DNA of 64,000 nucleotides. It comes from Mauremys mutica (taxonomy: Eukaryota; Chordata; Testudines; Geoemydidae). Within the stretch, counting starts at the first letter, position 1, and each line of letters opens with the position of its first letter. The stretch is from positions 144,593,012-144,657,011 of the forward strand of contig NC_059073.1 in assembly GCF_020497125.1 (NCBI RefSeq). The letters run 5' to 3'. The position numbers and the translations under genes were made by a program. Of this stretch, positions 42,849 through 54,016 are shown piece by piece. The notes below the pieces were generated by a model. The model was not told the DNA's origin. It saw nothing but the letters and a program-made list of their open reading frames with translations, and searched no databases.

Positions 42849-44079
42849 CATGCTCACAGCAAGTCTGTAGCACAGGGGCTAAAATGCCAGTCCCTTGTCT
42901 ACATTAGTACTCCCAGATGCACCAGGGGTAGCAACAATGGGAAATGTTAAAGATCTAATGACTGGGATCTTCCCAGGAGCAAGGTGCATACCTCACTAGG
43001 CCATCCCAGCGAGCAAACCCTTTTAAAGGCACAAGCCTCACTCACCTTCCCCTGCTTCTTTTGTTCCTTTCCTCACTGATTCTAGCCCTGAAAGATACCT
43101 GCTTGGATCTCTTTCTGCCTCTCTGTTTCCTTTTCCTCTGCTCCGTCTGTTTTCCCCTCTCTGCCTGTGTCGCTCAGCTCTGGGAAACGTTATCACAGAA
43201 TCAGAAAAGTTAGAGACGGGAAATAGCTCTCAGTGCAGGTCAGCTAGTCCATCTCTCAGCGGCCAGGTGCAGCTCCCTCTGGACACCTTTCAAGTGCTTT
43301 CCTGCCTCTGGCTAAACAGTGGCTGGAGGGTGGCTTGCAAATCTCCAATGTCTGCTCTCTACCTCCACTCTCCATGGGGTGGTGAGTGAAACCAACTGGA
43401 TGGAAATGACTAGATTGCATTCAGGGTGATGGTGGGTTGGGCTCACAATGAAGATTTATGACTTATGTGGAACAAATTTGGAGGGTCTCTGTCCCAGTGC
43501 CCGATGTCACAAAAATCGCCACCAGAACCAGTACCAATTGGCTCCTTTGTTAGCAGCCTTGGCAGAAGAATCAAACGGGCAAACTCGCTCTTAGCTTCAG
43601 GCTGAGGTCAGCAGCACAGGGCAGCTGGTGCTGCAGCTTTGATCAAAGCGTGGACAGGGCCCAAAAGGGAGAGGTTTGAGCATGTAAGCCAAGAGGTTGT
43701 TCTCTGTTTGACCCCAACTCTAGACCTAGCTGGGAAATCTATTCCTGCTGCTGTAGTCAGCGCCTTGTGCATTGCACGTGTGAAAGTCCAGACACAAGCC
43801 AGTGGGGTCTCCGGAGTGGGCCAGTTTATTGCAAGTGGAAGCAGAGTGACTAGCCGCATAAACAAGTGTCAGCTCACAAGCCCAGAGCGCCTGGCTTGCG
43901 GCATTCCAGCATCACAGGCTTCCTAGCGATATCAATCACAGCGCCTGCACAGCTGGCCCTGGGGCAGGGACACAGACAGCCCGAGGGTGAGGGAGTATAT
44001 TGAGTACGGGATGTTTTCAGTCTGCTCTCCAGTCCGTCTTGGGGAGAGGTGGTTGGAGTGGATCTCCGTAAAGGCAACG
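42849..44079. other. TET3 upstream intron, no exon recognised
   Basis: No CXXC-domain codons were found on the minus strand. I see no clear repeat. Confidence 0.5.
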
Positions 44080-44600
44080 CAAGCAGCATATAATACTCTG
44101 CACTTACACGGCACTTTTCATCAGCAGACCTCAAACCATTTGTAAGCGTTCTTACCTCCAGATTACAGATGGGCAACTGAGGCACTCAGGGATTAAGTGA
44201 CTTTCCATATGGAGTCAGAGTCAGGAATAGAAATACGATCTCCTGAGAAGAGGCAGCATGGTCTAGCAGATAGATCACTGGTGTGTGATTCAGAAGACCT
44301 GGGTTCTATTCCCGCCACTGGCCTGCTGGATGATCTTGCACAAGTTACTTTGCCGCTTTGTGCCTCAGTTTCCCCATCTAAACACGAGGATGATAATACT
44401 GAACTGCTCTACAAAGGGGCTTGAGATCTACTGATGGAAAGCAATACATGCATTACTGTAATGCCCAGACGTGCTCTATCATGCCACACCGACTCTTAAT
44501 GCCCACCTCAGTTAATCCTCATTATATCCTTAGGAGGTAAGTTTCATTGCCTCCACATTACAGATGGGCAAACTGAGGCACAGCCCCAAAGCCTATATTT
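44080..44600. repeat. Cluster of three SINE copies
   Basis: The middle copy (44240-44460, +) is the best preserved. Its tRNA-like head has an A box near TGGTCTAGCAGATAGATC and a B box GGGTTCTATTCCCG. It continues through GTGCCTCAGTTTCCCCATCT and ends with GGGGCTTGAGATCTACTGATGGAAAGC. Reverse-strand remnants flank it at 44080-44230 and 44465-44600 (ACAGATGGGCAAACTGAGGCACAG). Another lies at 44790-44890. Confidence 0.7.
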
Positions 44601-44651
44601 CCACTCATTCTGGCTGCTTGATTTTTTGTAGGGGGCCTAATTTGCAACACC

Positions 44652-44750
44652 TACAGCCTGATTTTCAGAGGTGCTGAGCACCTGCAGCTCCCATTGACTT
44701 CAACTGGAGCACTGGGCAGTCGGCACCTCTGAAAACCAGGCCGTAGGTAT
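44652..44750. mobile_element. Short palindromic MITE
   Basis: GCCTGATTTTCAGAGGTGCTGAGCACC pairs with GCACCTCTGAAAACCAGGCC. The middle is CTCCCATTGACTTCAACTGGAG. Confidence 0.7.
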
Positions 44751-45309
44751 CTCATGTTGGGCACCTAAAAGTGGAAGCACTCAAAATTAGTGGCCCTTGC
44801 AAAGTGACCTGGCCAAGGCCACACTGGAAGTAAGTGGCAGAGCTAGGAAATGAACGAGGGCAGTCCCTACCTACTGGACCACAGCTTCCGTTGTGAAAGC
44901 ACCCCAGAGTTCTTTCTAGATTGTGCATATACATACGGCTCACCCACTGTCTATAGACATACAGCTCAGCCACTCATCACTGGAATACAGCCACCTCTAC
45001 CCAAGGGAGGCTAAAATGCACTGTTTCAGGAGGGGAAGTTGAGAATGAACTTTTGCTATTGAAACAACAAGGGGATTTTTCCAGAGGCTCAAAACAATCC
45101 CCTAGGAAATCACAGCTCACTGTAACAACCCCTCCTATTGCAAAAAGCATCATGCAATCCCCACAGCACTTCCAAGAAGCAGAGCCTTTGGTTAGCGTGC
45201 CCATTAACTATAACCTACAAGCCCAATTTGGGGAACGAAATGCATGCTAATTCAAGGGGATCTATTTCACCTCTTCCATTTTTTGCCTCTGGGCTGAGCC
45301 GTGTCAGTT

Positions 45310-45471
45310 TAACCTGGCTTCTGCCAATGTCACTTAGATCAATTAGGGACGGGTTTAAGCTAAACCCAATTAACAGCATCTATATAGGGTTTTGCACCAG
45401 TTTGAGTAAACCAGTTTAAACACCAATAAATGTTAAACTGATGCTACTTGTGTGTGCGTAGACAAGGCCTC
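45310..45471. mobile_element. MITE fragment, same family as 42610
   Basis: GGGTTTTGCACCAGTTTGAGTAAACCAGTTTAAAC and the terminus GTGTGTGCGTAGACAAGGCCTC match the right-hand half of the 42610 family. The left border is unclear. Confidence 0.5.
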
Positions 45472-46213
45472 ACCTGGTGCAAATTTGCATGCAGACAACC
45501 CCTAACTTTATCTAGGGTGCCCCTCACCCTACCATCTGCCTGTCATGCGATAGGCACTGATTTCACACTCAGCCCTTACATCTCAGCATTAACGATGGGG
45601 GAGAATAGGCCCCTTAGGAGATCTGCAGACTGGAGAATGCTATTTTCATGACCCAACATTCCCTTGCTCCGTGGTGCTACTTTTAATCCACTTTATGGCA
45701 CATTTAACCAAGGCTGAAAGAAAGTGAGGGGCTGGAGAGGTGGGATGCGAGTGGATAGCTTCCTGAATGCTAAAAACATAACAACCCTTTTTGGAAAAAG
45801 AACAGTGGGGGCTAGAGTGCCCCACCTCCCAAAGTGGTCTGTTTACCAGCACTTAGGGACACGAATTTTTATATGGCCACTGTCAAATGCGGTAGTTGGA
45901 ACACCAGATTAATGTAGTGTAGGGAACAGTGCTGAATCAGCCAGGGGACAAACCAGAAAGGACCTATCTGCTCAAAGTACAATAGCTTCCTACGTGATCC
46001 TGCGAGGAGCTAAGGGCATTCTTGTCTCCTTTGAAAAACCTTTTCCAACACAGCAAGAATGACATTTGCAACACTGATGCCTCCATCCACCCAAACACTG
46101 CCCCCTAGTAAATAAAAAGTAGAAACCAGTAACAAACAAGCAAATTAAATACCTCACGTGGAGCTTTTTACCCCAAAAAGGAAATGTGCCCGATTTCATG
46201 AAGTCCACTAGTG

Positions 46214-46308
46214 CAGCAGTTTTCAACCTTTTTTCACGTGTGGACCCCTCCATTTGGCATAGTCTGCGGATCCCCAGAGGGCTGCGGATCACAGGTTGAA
46301 AACCACTG
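46214..46308. mobile_element. 95-bp hAT MITE
   Basis: The ends CAGCAGTTTTCAACC and GGTTGAAAACCACTG are inverted repeats. The flanks CACTAGTG (46206-46213) and CACTAGGG (46309-46316) are an 8-bp duplication with one difference. Confidence 0.85.
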
Positions 46309-46316
46309 CACTAGGG

Positions 46317-48429
46317 ATAACTACTGCTATTGATTTTGTACGGAAGGTGCTCAAATACAACGGTGATACGTGGTAGTATAAAACCAACCGGACGGATCCC
46401 TGCTAAAAGGCAAACATATCTCTGTTAACAGACTGATTTTCCACAAAACATTTCAAAGGAAACTAAAAACATATCACTCCATTCAAAATTTGCCGAGGAA
46501 CTTTATTTTATTTTTCATGTAAATGAAATAAAAAGACCCCAATCATTTACATTCAAATTGAACATTTTCTTCTCCCTTTTTTCCACTGGAGTAAAAAGGG
46601 GGAGGGAAAACCACATTGAAAATGTTTCGTTTTGAAGCAAATCAATGAAATTTGTCCTTTCGACAAAATAACTTCTTTTTTCCTGCGGAAAATTCCGTCT
46701 CGTTCAAAAAGGAATCTTCCTGCCCCCGCCCCCAAAAGAAAAAAACCTGACAAAACAATTCCGACTGCTCTAGTGAAAATCCAGATGGGTATCTCTATTG
46801 CTCTATCACCCCAGCACAGCGGTCACTGTTGCTGGGAGTTTTCAGTGGCCTACACGGATTTGGCATCAAAGGTCTCTAGGCTGGGCCCTCTGTTTAGCAA
46901 GTGCTTATGTTATGGGGCGCATACAAATCCCAGAAGTGACTCCTAGAAATTACTGTTAAAATGAGGGCGGTGTAATGCCATGGGCTGAATTAAGGCTAAA
47001 CAAGGCCTATTCCCCCAGTGATTCAAACCACCCTCCCTTTTACCTGGACAGATTTTTCCTACCCCTAGAGCAGATCTCTCTCTGCCAGCACTCCTGGTGA
47101 TGGAGCCGCACCTTGATCCTCCTCCTAAACAGGCGATCTTGGGTGCTGCGCTGCTGACTGCCCCTCTGACTCACTGCCCCGGATGCCAGGATTCCCGAGC
47201 CTTCCCTAATCCAGCCCTGTGCCAGGTAGAGACGACGGTGGGGGCATAGCATGCTGGATGCCAGTGCTGGACAGGAAAATTCTTGCAGAGGTTTCAAAGT
47301 ACGGGGCATGTCTGTACACTTAATCCTTAAGAAACTGATCAGCATTCAGGCAGCGGACCTCTACAAAGCACCTTTAAGGCAGGGGGTCAGGGAGAGAATG
47401 CTAGTGTCACTCTACTCTCCCCAACCCACTAGCTACAGGCACAGGGCAAACATCCTAGAGCATGTGCATTTTTATGAAGCCTGAGTATTTCTAAGTGGAA
47501 ACTGTTTGAAGGCTGATTGCGGAAGGCAGACACTCCACTTGAATTCAGGCTGGTTTCTAAACTGCAGATAAGCATGTTGCTGACTACAGAAAAAAGCTGC
47601 ATAATGAAATACGGGCCACTCCCAGCTAGTCAAGAGACTTTCCTGCCTGAGAAGTCATTCAAGCTCAATCCTGCACGCAAAACGTCTGCTGAGTTCAGTG
47701 GGAGTTCTGTCCGAGTAGGTGCCACAAGTTTAGGCATAAAGGTTTCGGGATATTCTGACATATATAACAAGACCTTATAAGGTTAAACACACACAAACCT
47801 GACATAAATCAGCAAATCTCCACTAACATTGGTGGATCTCTGCTGATCTATGCTAGCTGAGGCTCTGACTTCAGCTTGAAAGGGGCTCAGATTTCAACTT
47901 TAGAGAGCTGAGGGTTTCTCTCTCTCTTACGCTTTGGCAACGCACGTACAGCTTTCCAATACCAACAGCGCTTCAATGAAATGAACTGAAGTGAACTGCC
48001 TGGAAGTGGCGAACCTCTTCTTGGTACAAGCAACACCTAAGCTCTCTCTAACTAAAAGCTTAAATTCTTTTCTATTTTGTTTTTGCAATTTGCTGACTGC
48101 ACGACAGCACTTTGCGTCGTCAATTTCACTATTTTTCCACGTGCAGTCAGTTAGCGAAGTACAAACCAACTAACTTCAAAAGACCCTTATAAACATCCAC
48201 TGAGGAAGAGGAAAACCACCCTTGTTAAAAATCCTTTGGCATGGAAATTTTAAAACAAGATTTCGGGACATTCAAATTTGAAAGGGGAATAAATGGAAAT
48301 TTAAAAAAATGAAGCTGGTCATTTCCCTTTAAACAATCATTTTTATAGCCTCTCGTCCGGCAAACCCTTATTCTCAAGAGCCAACCCACCATGGACTGCA
48401 AGCTAAAAATGATGAAGAATGCAAAGAAT
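46317..48429. other. TET3 upstream intron, no exon recognised
   Basis: An open minus-strand frame at 47345-47040 ends next to a GTAAAA donor-like site, but its peptide has no TET3 similarity. A palindromic fragment lies at 47650-47720. Confidence 0.5.
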
Positions 48430-48720
48430 CTCATCTATTATTATTTCTATCATCTTAGCATTTTAGGAGCACTGTACAAACACAGAATAAAGAGACGGCC
48501 CCCACCCCAAACAGCTGATAATTTAAGTGCTGCTTCTTATAAACACCAATATAAGCCCTGACTTGGCCATCCAGACCTGGTTAGTAAAATATCTAAGCCC
48601 ACCCTTAAAGTGATGGAATCCTCCCACTACTATATTATTATCCCCACTTTACAGCTGGGGAAACCGAGGTAGAGGGCCCAATCCACTGCTAGCATAAACA
48701 GGCACAAGCCTAGAGAAATC
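48430..48720 (-). repeat. tRNA-derived SINE remnant
   Basis: GGAGCACTGTACAAACACAGAATAAAGAGACGGCCCCCACCCCAAACAGCTG and, after a gap, TTATTATCCCCACTTTACAGCTGGGGAAACCGAGG are reverse complements of SINE tail and body. Confidence 0.65.
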
Positions 48721-49089
48721 AGTGTCCGCAGGGGGGTTGAATCTGGTACAGGGAGATCAACGGCTTGGAATCTAACAGAGTCTTTGATGCAAGCGCTCTC
48801 TTTTCCAGGACATTGTCTACTAGGTGAAACAGAAATCACTCCTGCTCCCATGTGGAATGACACTCCACAGCCACACAACAGAATCTGGAACGCCGAGAGT
48901 AACTAGTTCTCTTCTCCGATGGACCCCCACTGACGTCAACCAGTCCCTTGAGTCTTACACTTTGTAGTTAATATTTGCAGGCCCTACAGTGAAGGGTTTG
49001 GGTAGCTGAAGCCCCCCAGCGCACTGTAGGTTAGCTGCAGTGGAAACAACTGCTGGGCATGCTTCTAAAGCACTCCTGCTAAGATGATG

Positions 49090-49302
49090 TTTACACTACA
49101 AGCTAGGGGTGTGACTCCCCTGCTCGTGTACATATACCAGCACTTGCTCACATCCAGCTAGTGCAATAAATAGCAGCGTCGTCGCAGTAGTTAGCATGAG
49201 TAGCAGCAGCTTAGCCATGCCACTGGCAAAACCATCGGTTTCAGGCGGGTACGCGGCCAGGGAATCACACCTCTAGTTCATAGTGTAGACATAGCCTAAG
49301 TG
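49090..49302. mobile_element. Harbinger-type MITE
   Basis: TGTTTACACTACAAGCTAGGGGTGTGACTCCC and its mirror GGAATCACACCTCTAGTTCATAGTGTAGACATAGCCTAA form inverted ends. A SINE follows directly at 49302. Confidence 0.75.
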
Positions 49303-49550
49303 TAATCTACTCGATAGGGCATTGGAGTGGGAGTCAGGAGATCGAGTTCTGCCACTGACCCGCTGTGTGACTCTGAGCAAGTCATTTCACTTGGTGCCTT
49401 TGTTTTCCCTCCCACCCTATGTCTGTTTAGAGTGTAAATTGTTGGGAGCAGGGACTGTCCCCTGCTATGATTTACAGTGCCCAACACAACTGGGCCCTGA
49501 TCCTGATTGTGCCTCTAGATGTTACTGTACAGATGATAAAAATAAACCTG
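49302..49550 (+). repeat. Full-length tRNA-derived SINE
   Basis: The head is CGATAGGGCATTGGAGTGGGAGTCAGGAGATCGAGTTC. The body has CAAGTCATTTCACTTGGTGCC and CCACCCTATGTCTGTTTAGAGTG. The tail has GGGAGCAGGGACTGTCCCCTGC, CAACACAACTGGGCCCTGATCC, and ends GATGATAAAAATAAA. It is the best single copy of this family here. Confidence 0.8.
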
Positions 49551-49727
49551 AAAGGGCCACGTTCTCCAGAGATTCAGAGAAATTCTCTCCCCACAGTATA
49601 GCTAAGTTCTAAGTAGCTCTGGAGCATGTAACATAGTCACCCCCAACTCCGCTACCAGGAAAGAAAAGGGGACCTCATGGGACCAGAACTCCATTATATG
49701 AGGGCATGTCACTCAGGTAAGACCCTA

Positions 49728-49950
49728 AGGTTATGTCTACACTGCAATAAACCCCTGTGACTAACCAGTGTCAGCTGACGGGCTTGGAGGGCTCAGACTG
49801 CAGGGCTATAAAACTGCAGTAGAAACATTCAAGCTCAAGCTGGAGCCCGAGCTCTGGGACCCCACAGGGTCTACCCAGCAATTGTATAGCCCCACAGCCC
49901 ATGTCAGCTGACACGGGCCAGCTGCGGGTGTTTTACTGCAGTCTAGTCAT
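49728..49950. mobile_element. Harbinger-type MITE
   Basis: AAGGTTATGTCTACACTGCAATAAA and GGTGTTTTACTGCAGTCTAG are inverted ends. GTCAGCTGACGGG and its counterpart GTCAGCTGACACGGGCCAG are internal inverted repeats. Its right end is replaced by CR1. Confidence 0.7.
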
Positions 49951-50041
49951 GGAACCAGAGAATCACAGAACTGGAAGGGACCTCGAGAGGTCGTCTAGTC
50001 CAGTCCCCTACACTCACAGCAGGACTAAGTATTATCTAGAC

Positions 50042-50715
50042 CAGGGGGTGGGCAAACTTTTTAGCCTGAGGGCCACATCTGCGTATGGAAATTGTATGTC
50101 AGGCCATGAATGCTCATGAAATTGGGGGCTGGAGGATGGGAGGGCTCTGGCTGGGGGTGCAGGCTCTGGGGTGGGGTTGGGAATGACGGGTTGAGGGTGC
50201 AGGAGGGTGCTCCGGGCTGGAGCCGAGGTGTTAGGAGGGAGGGAGGAGGGATCAGGGCTGGGGCAGGGGGTTGGGACATGGGAACGGTATCAGGGCTGCA
50301 GGCTCCAGGCAGCGCTTTCTTCAAGCAGCTCCCAGAAACAGCAGCATGTCCCCCTCCAGCTCCTACGCGGAGGTGCAGCCAGGAGGCTCTGTGTGCTGCC
50401 CCGTCTGCAGGCACCGCCCCTGCAGCTCCCATTGGCTGCTGTTCCTGGCCAATGAGAGCTGCGGGGGCAGCGCTTGGAGTGGGGGCAGCGTGCAGAGCCC
50501 TCTGGCTGCCCCTAAGCATAGGAGCCAGAGGGGGGACATGCTGCTGCTGCTTCCAGGAGCTGTGCGGAGTGGGGCAAGCCCCTGGCCCTGCTCCCCAGCT
50601 GGAGCACCAGAGCAGGGCAAGCCCCGGACCCCACTTCCTGGCAGGAACTCGAGGGCCGGATTAAAACATTTAGAGGGCCAGATGTGGCCCCCGGGCCGTA
50701 GTTTGCCCACCACTG
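50042..50715. mobile_element. 674-bp nonautonomous hAT element
   Basis: The ends CAGGGGGTGGGCAAAC and GTTTGCCCACCACTG are inverted repeats. The 8-bp duplication ATCTAGAC is perfect (50034-50041 and 50716-50723). The interior is G-rich (50120-50290) and resembles the 34311 element. The short ORFs inside are not transposase. Confidence 0.92.
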
Positions 50716-50727
50716 ATCTAGACCATC

Positions 50728-50917
50728 TATGAGGGATAGCTCATTGGTTTGAGCATTGGTCTGCTAAACCCAGGGTTGTGAGTTCAATCCTTGAGGAGGC
50801 CATTTAGGGAACTTGGGTAAAATTCTGTCTGGGGATTGGTCCTGCTTTGAGCATGGGGTTGGATTAGATGACCTCCTGACGTCCCTTCCAACCGTAATAT
50901 TTTATGATCCTATGACA
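50728..50917 (+). repeat. tRNA-derived SINE with CR1-like tail
   Basis: The tRNA-like head is GGATAGCTCATTGGTTTGAGCATTGG, with the B box GGTTGTGAGTTCAATCC. The 3' half, GGGGATTGGTCCTGCTTTGAGCATGGGG...GACGTCCCTTCCAACC...TATGATCCTATGA, is the CR1 3' end. A SINE sharing its tail with a LINE is expected to be copied by that LINE's RT. Confidence 0.8.
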
Positions 50918-51149
50918 GGTGTTTGTCTAACCTGCTCTTAAAAATCTCCAATGATGGAGATTCCACAACCTACCTAGGCAATTTATTCCAATGCTTAACC
51001 ACCCTGACAGTTAGGAAGTTTTTCCTAGTGTCCAACCTAAATCTCCCTTGCTGCAATTTAAGCCCATTGTTTCTTGTTCTATTCTCAGAGGTTGAGGAGA
51101 ACAATTTTTCTCCCTCCTCCTTGTAACAACCTTTGTCCCCTCTAATTGC

Positions 51150-51511
51150 CTACACTGCATTGTAAACCCGGACTTAGGTTTGAGACCAACCCCTCCTACC
51201 ATCTACACGCAAATCTGTCTGACTCTGGTCAGCAAGCACTCAGGACCCAAGTGGGAGCGAGTGCGTCTGAGCCTGAGACCAGCTGAGACTCAGTTCCAAG
51301 CCCTGTCGTTTTGCAGTGTGGATGCAGATCAAGCTGCAGACCTGAGTCAGATGGTCTGCATGGCACAATATAGATGTGTTAGCACGGCTGTGAGACCCAG
51401 GTCCAGCAACTGTAAGACCAGGTTTACAATACAGTGTGGGCTTGGAAACACTGAGTCCACAAGCTTGAGTCCCACAGACCCCAATTTACAGTGTAATGTA
51501 GACAGACCCTA
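51150..51511. mobile_element. Long Harbinger-type MITE
   Basis: TTGCCTACACTGCATTGTAAACC at the left mirrors ATTTACAGTGTAATGTAGACAGACCC at the right. A second internal pair is CAGGTTTACAATACAGTGTGGGC and its partner. Confidence 0.7.
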
Positions 51512-52502
51512 ACTGGCCTGCAACTCCCACTAATCTGACTTTGTTTCACTGTTTATTCAAGGAGCCTAGATACTATGGTGATGGGCTGATGAGAGAGGAG
51601 ATAACTAAAAGATAAGAGGATGGCTGGCTGGATAATCAGGATTTGATTTGATTGTAATTAGCTTGTAAGCTCCTGAGAGCATGGACCGTGCTGTCTGTCA
51701 GCAATTAACACATAATAGTAAATCACCATCATTTGTCTCTATGCGCACATACACACACGAATTCTCCACGGCTCTCTCTGGAGAATACATTGTAGGCAGC
51801 GATCTTGCCCTGGACTCTGGGAGTTGGACTGAGGGCGGCTCATAGGGCCTTTCCACCTCTGCATGTGTCTGACTGCAGGGACATACGGTGGGGAGGGAAC
51901 ATCTGGAGTCAACCAAATACAGTCTGCAAAACAAACAAGAGGAGGCCTAGGCCCCCTGGCCTGAAGTCCTGCCCATCCAGCGCTGTAATCCCCACAGCTT
52001 CTCCGACAGTCAGACAGAAACAGACCAGGGTTTGCAGACAAGGGGTTTTTGTGACCTAACACGGTCTCTGAGGCAGTCAGTTTTCTTCTCCCTTAATCTC
52101 CAGATTGTGTTTCTCGCGGCCGCTCCGAGAGGAGGGCGAGAGCACGAATGCCCCCCACCCCACCCAGACAAAGGAAGCACTGCAAAGGCGCCTCCAGCTT
52201 AGCATCCCCCCGAGGACTGGCCCATTTTCTCTTTCACTAGCAGCGTTATTCCAGCAGGCTGAGCACATGGCTAGCTTCGCTGGAGCGCCCTGTCCTCGCC
52301 TTACCCGGGTGGATCGTCCCTCACAGCGAGAGAGCAACTGAGAATTGCCACCGCAGGCAACAACAGGGGAACGCCGCTGGCATCAGGACTCGGGCACTGA
52401 GAACTGATGAGTCTGACGCCAGCACTGACGATGACTCCTCCTGTAACCTCTAACATCTAATACGTGAACCAGGGATAACAATGCTCAGGAGGGAGTTCCG
52501 AG
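51512..52502. other. No gene recognised
   Basis: A possible SINE tail (GTAATTAGCTTGTAAGCTCC) is at 51654. GC rises around 52080-52340, with a NotI-like GCGGCCGC at 52116, without other promoter signs. Confidence 0.45.
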
Positions 52503-52817
52503 GCTGAGGTCTCGTCTACACACAAATTTGCTCTGGTCTAGCTGAACCAATGCAAAACCTCTGCATGGGACACTCTTACTTGATTTAGTTGGGGATTGGT
52601 CCTGCCTTGAGCAGGGGGTGGGACTAGATGACCTCCTGAGGTCCCTTCCAACCCTGATATTCTGTGATTCTACGATACTTGGATTTAGTTCCAACCGGTT
52701 TCTAAAATGAATCGAAATAAACCTGGATTAACCTGAAATAAGAGTGTCCACATGAGTGTTTGTGCCATTTAACTAAGCCGGTTCAAGGGGTGCCACTCAG
52801 CATGTAGACAATCTCCG
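52503..52817. mobile_element. MITE interrupted by CR1
   Basis: GAGGTCTCGTCTACACACAAATTTGC at the left and GCATGTAGACAATCTC at the right frame a body with AACCGGTTTCTAAAATGAATCG. A 90-bp CR1 end (52588-52677) sits inside it. Confidence 0.65.
52588..52677 (+). mobile_element. 90-bp CR1 3' end inserted in a MITE
   Basis: GGGGATTGGTCCTGCCTTGAGCAGG...GGTCCCTTCCAACCC ends with ATTCTGTGATTCTACG, two units of the CR1 8-bp terminal repeat. The host MITE sequence flanks it as ACTTGATTTAGTT on the left and ACTTGGATTTAGTT on the right, a likely target duplication. Confidence 0.85.
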
Positions 52818-53310
52818 CGTGAGTTAGCTTGTGGCAATACTCTGTAACTGGAACACATTCTCCACACGCCAAGGGCTACCTGCAGGAAGGGCCAAGTCCT
52901 GAAGGTCTGAACACAGAGATTAACCCTGATCAGAAAAACAATGAAAAATCAGTTTCATTCCACGTGTGGATTTAGAGCCAGGACGAGTGCCCTGAAAATT
53001 TCTTGGCAGGGCACATTTCCTCCAGCACTGCCTCTTCGAGGGGGCGAAAGAACCATCTCACCTCATGGCTCATTCACCTCAAGCCTCTCTGCCAAGGTGA
53101 GGGCCTATTAGTGCCGGAGCAAGTAAGATGCCTAAGCCCATTTCACCTACAGTGGAGCCATCTTTCCCTCCATCTTGGTACGTCTGTGGCCTGCGTGACC
53201 ACTCCACTGACGTGCTTCCTGAACGCGAGCCTCACGCCGCTCCCTGTGAGGTCAGGATTCTCAACCCCATTTCACATCAGCAATACTGAAGCCAGGAGCG
53301 GGGAAGAGAC

Positions 53311-53580
53311 AGAGGCCTTGTCCACACTTAAAAACACCACACCAGCAGAGTGTTTCAGTACAGACGCTACCTATGGCCTACGCCAACGGGAGAATCCCTC
53401 CCATCAGCATAGGTAATCCATCTCCCCAAGAGATGGTAGCTTGGAAGAATTATTCCGTTGACCTAGTACCGGTTATACAAGCAGCTAGGTCAGCATAACT
53501 ACATCGCTCAGGGGTGTGGGAAGTTTTCACATCCCTTGGTAGTTAGGCCAACCTAATTTTCTAGTGTAGACCAGGCCTTA
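53311..53580. mobile_element. 270-bp Harbinger-type MITE
   Basis: AGGCCTTGTCCACACTTAAAA and TTTTCTAGTGTAGACCAGGCCTTA are inverted ends. The interior has GGGAGAATCCCTCCCATCAGC and CTACATCGCTCAGGGGTGTGG, typical of an abundant reptile MITE. Confidence 0.8.
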
Positions 53581-53734
53581 CATATGAAGTATGTGGTAGA
53601 GCGAAGCCTCGGCTTCCTGAGGCCTAGTTATGAGCCAGCCTTTGTATCCTCTGGCTAACAGTGTAGGGCTCGATTCGCCAGACTGAGCAGCAATTTCCCT
53701 CCTCACTAATTCCCACTGTGCCCCAGTTCTTAGC

Positions 53735-54016
53735 CCCAGTCTACACCTAAATATTAGCACAACCTAGTCACACCACTCAGAGCTGTAAAAAATATCATGC
53801 CCTGTGTGATGCAGTTAGGTTAACCAATGCCCCCGCCCCCGGCATAGATTCAGCAAGGTTGATGGAAGAGTTCTTCCACCGACCTAGCTACAGCCTCTCG
53901 GAAAGGTGGATTAACTACATCAATGGAAAAACCCCTTCTGTCACTGAAGTAAGTGTCTACACTACAATGCTAGGTCGGTGTAGCTGCAGCTATGCCAGTA
54001 ATGTAGAGATAGCCTT
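53735..54016. mobile_element. Harbinger-type MITE, diverged
   Basis: CAGTCTACACCTAAATATTAGC at the left and TGCCAGTAATGTAGAGATAGCCTTA at the right frame a body with GAAGAGTTCTTCCACCGACCTAGC. It is related to the neighbour at 53311. Confidence 0.65.

Larger units (their letters stand above)
49945..51150 (-). mobile_element. CR1 3' region split by a hAT element and a SINE
   Basis: CR1 in reverse complement occupies 49950-50041 (CACAGAACTGGAAGGGACCTCGAGAGGTC...) and 50918-51150 (CAGGTGTTTGTCTAACCTGCTC...TTCCTAGTGTCCAACCTAAATC). Between lie a 674-bp hAT element (50042-50715) and a tRNA-derived SINE (about 50728-50917). Confidence 0.85.

Noticed and set aside
44245..44320. tRNA gene
   Set aside because: A and B boxes are present, but it is the head of a SINE with SINE body and tail following, and no cloverleaf was convincing.
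47040..47345. Upstream TET3 exon with CXXC domain
   Set aside because: A donor-like site and an Arg-rich peptide drew attention, but the CxxCxxC pattern of the CXXC zinc finger is absent.
50100..50700. Long overlapping open frames (up to 184 codons)
   Set aside because: They lie within a nonautonomous hAT element with G-rich low-complexity interior and show no transposase motif.
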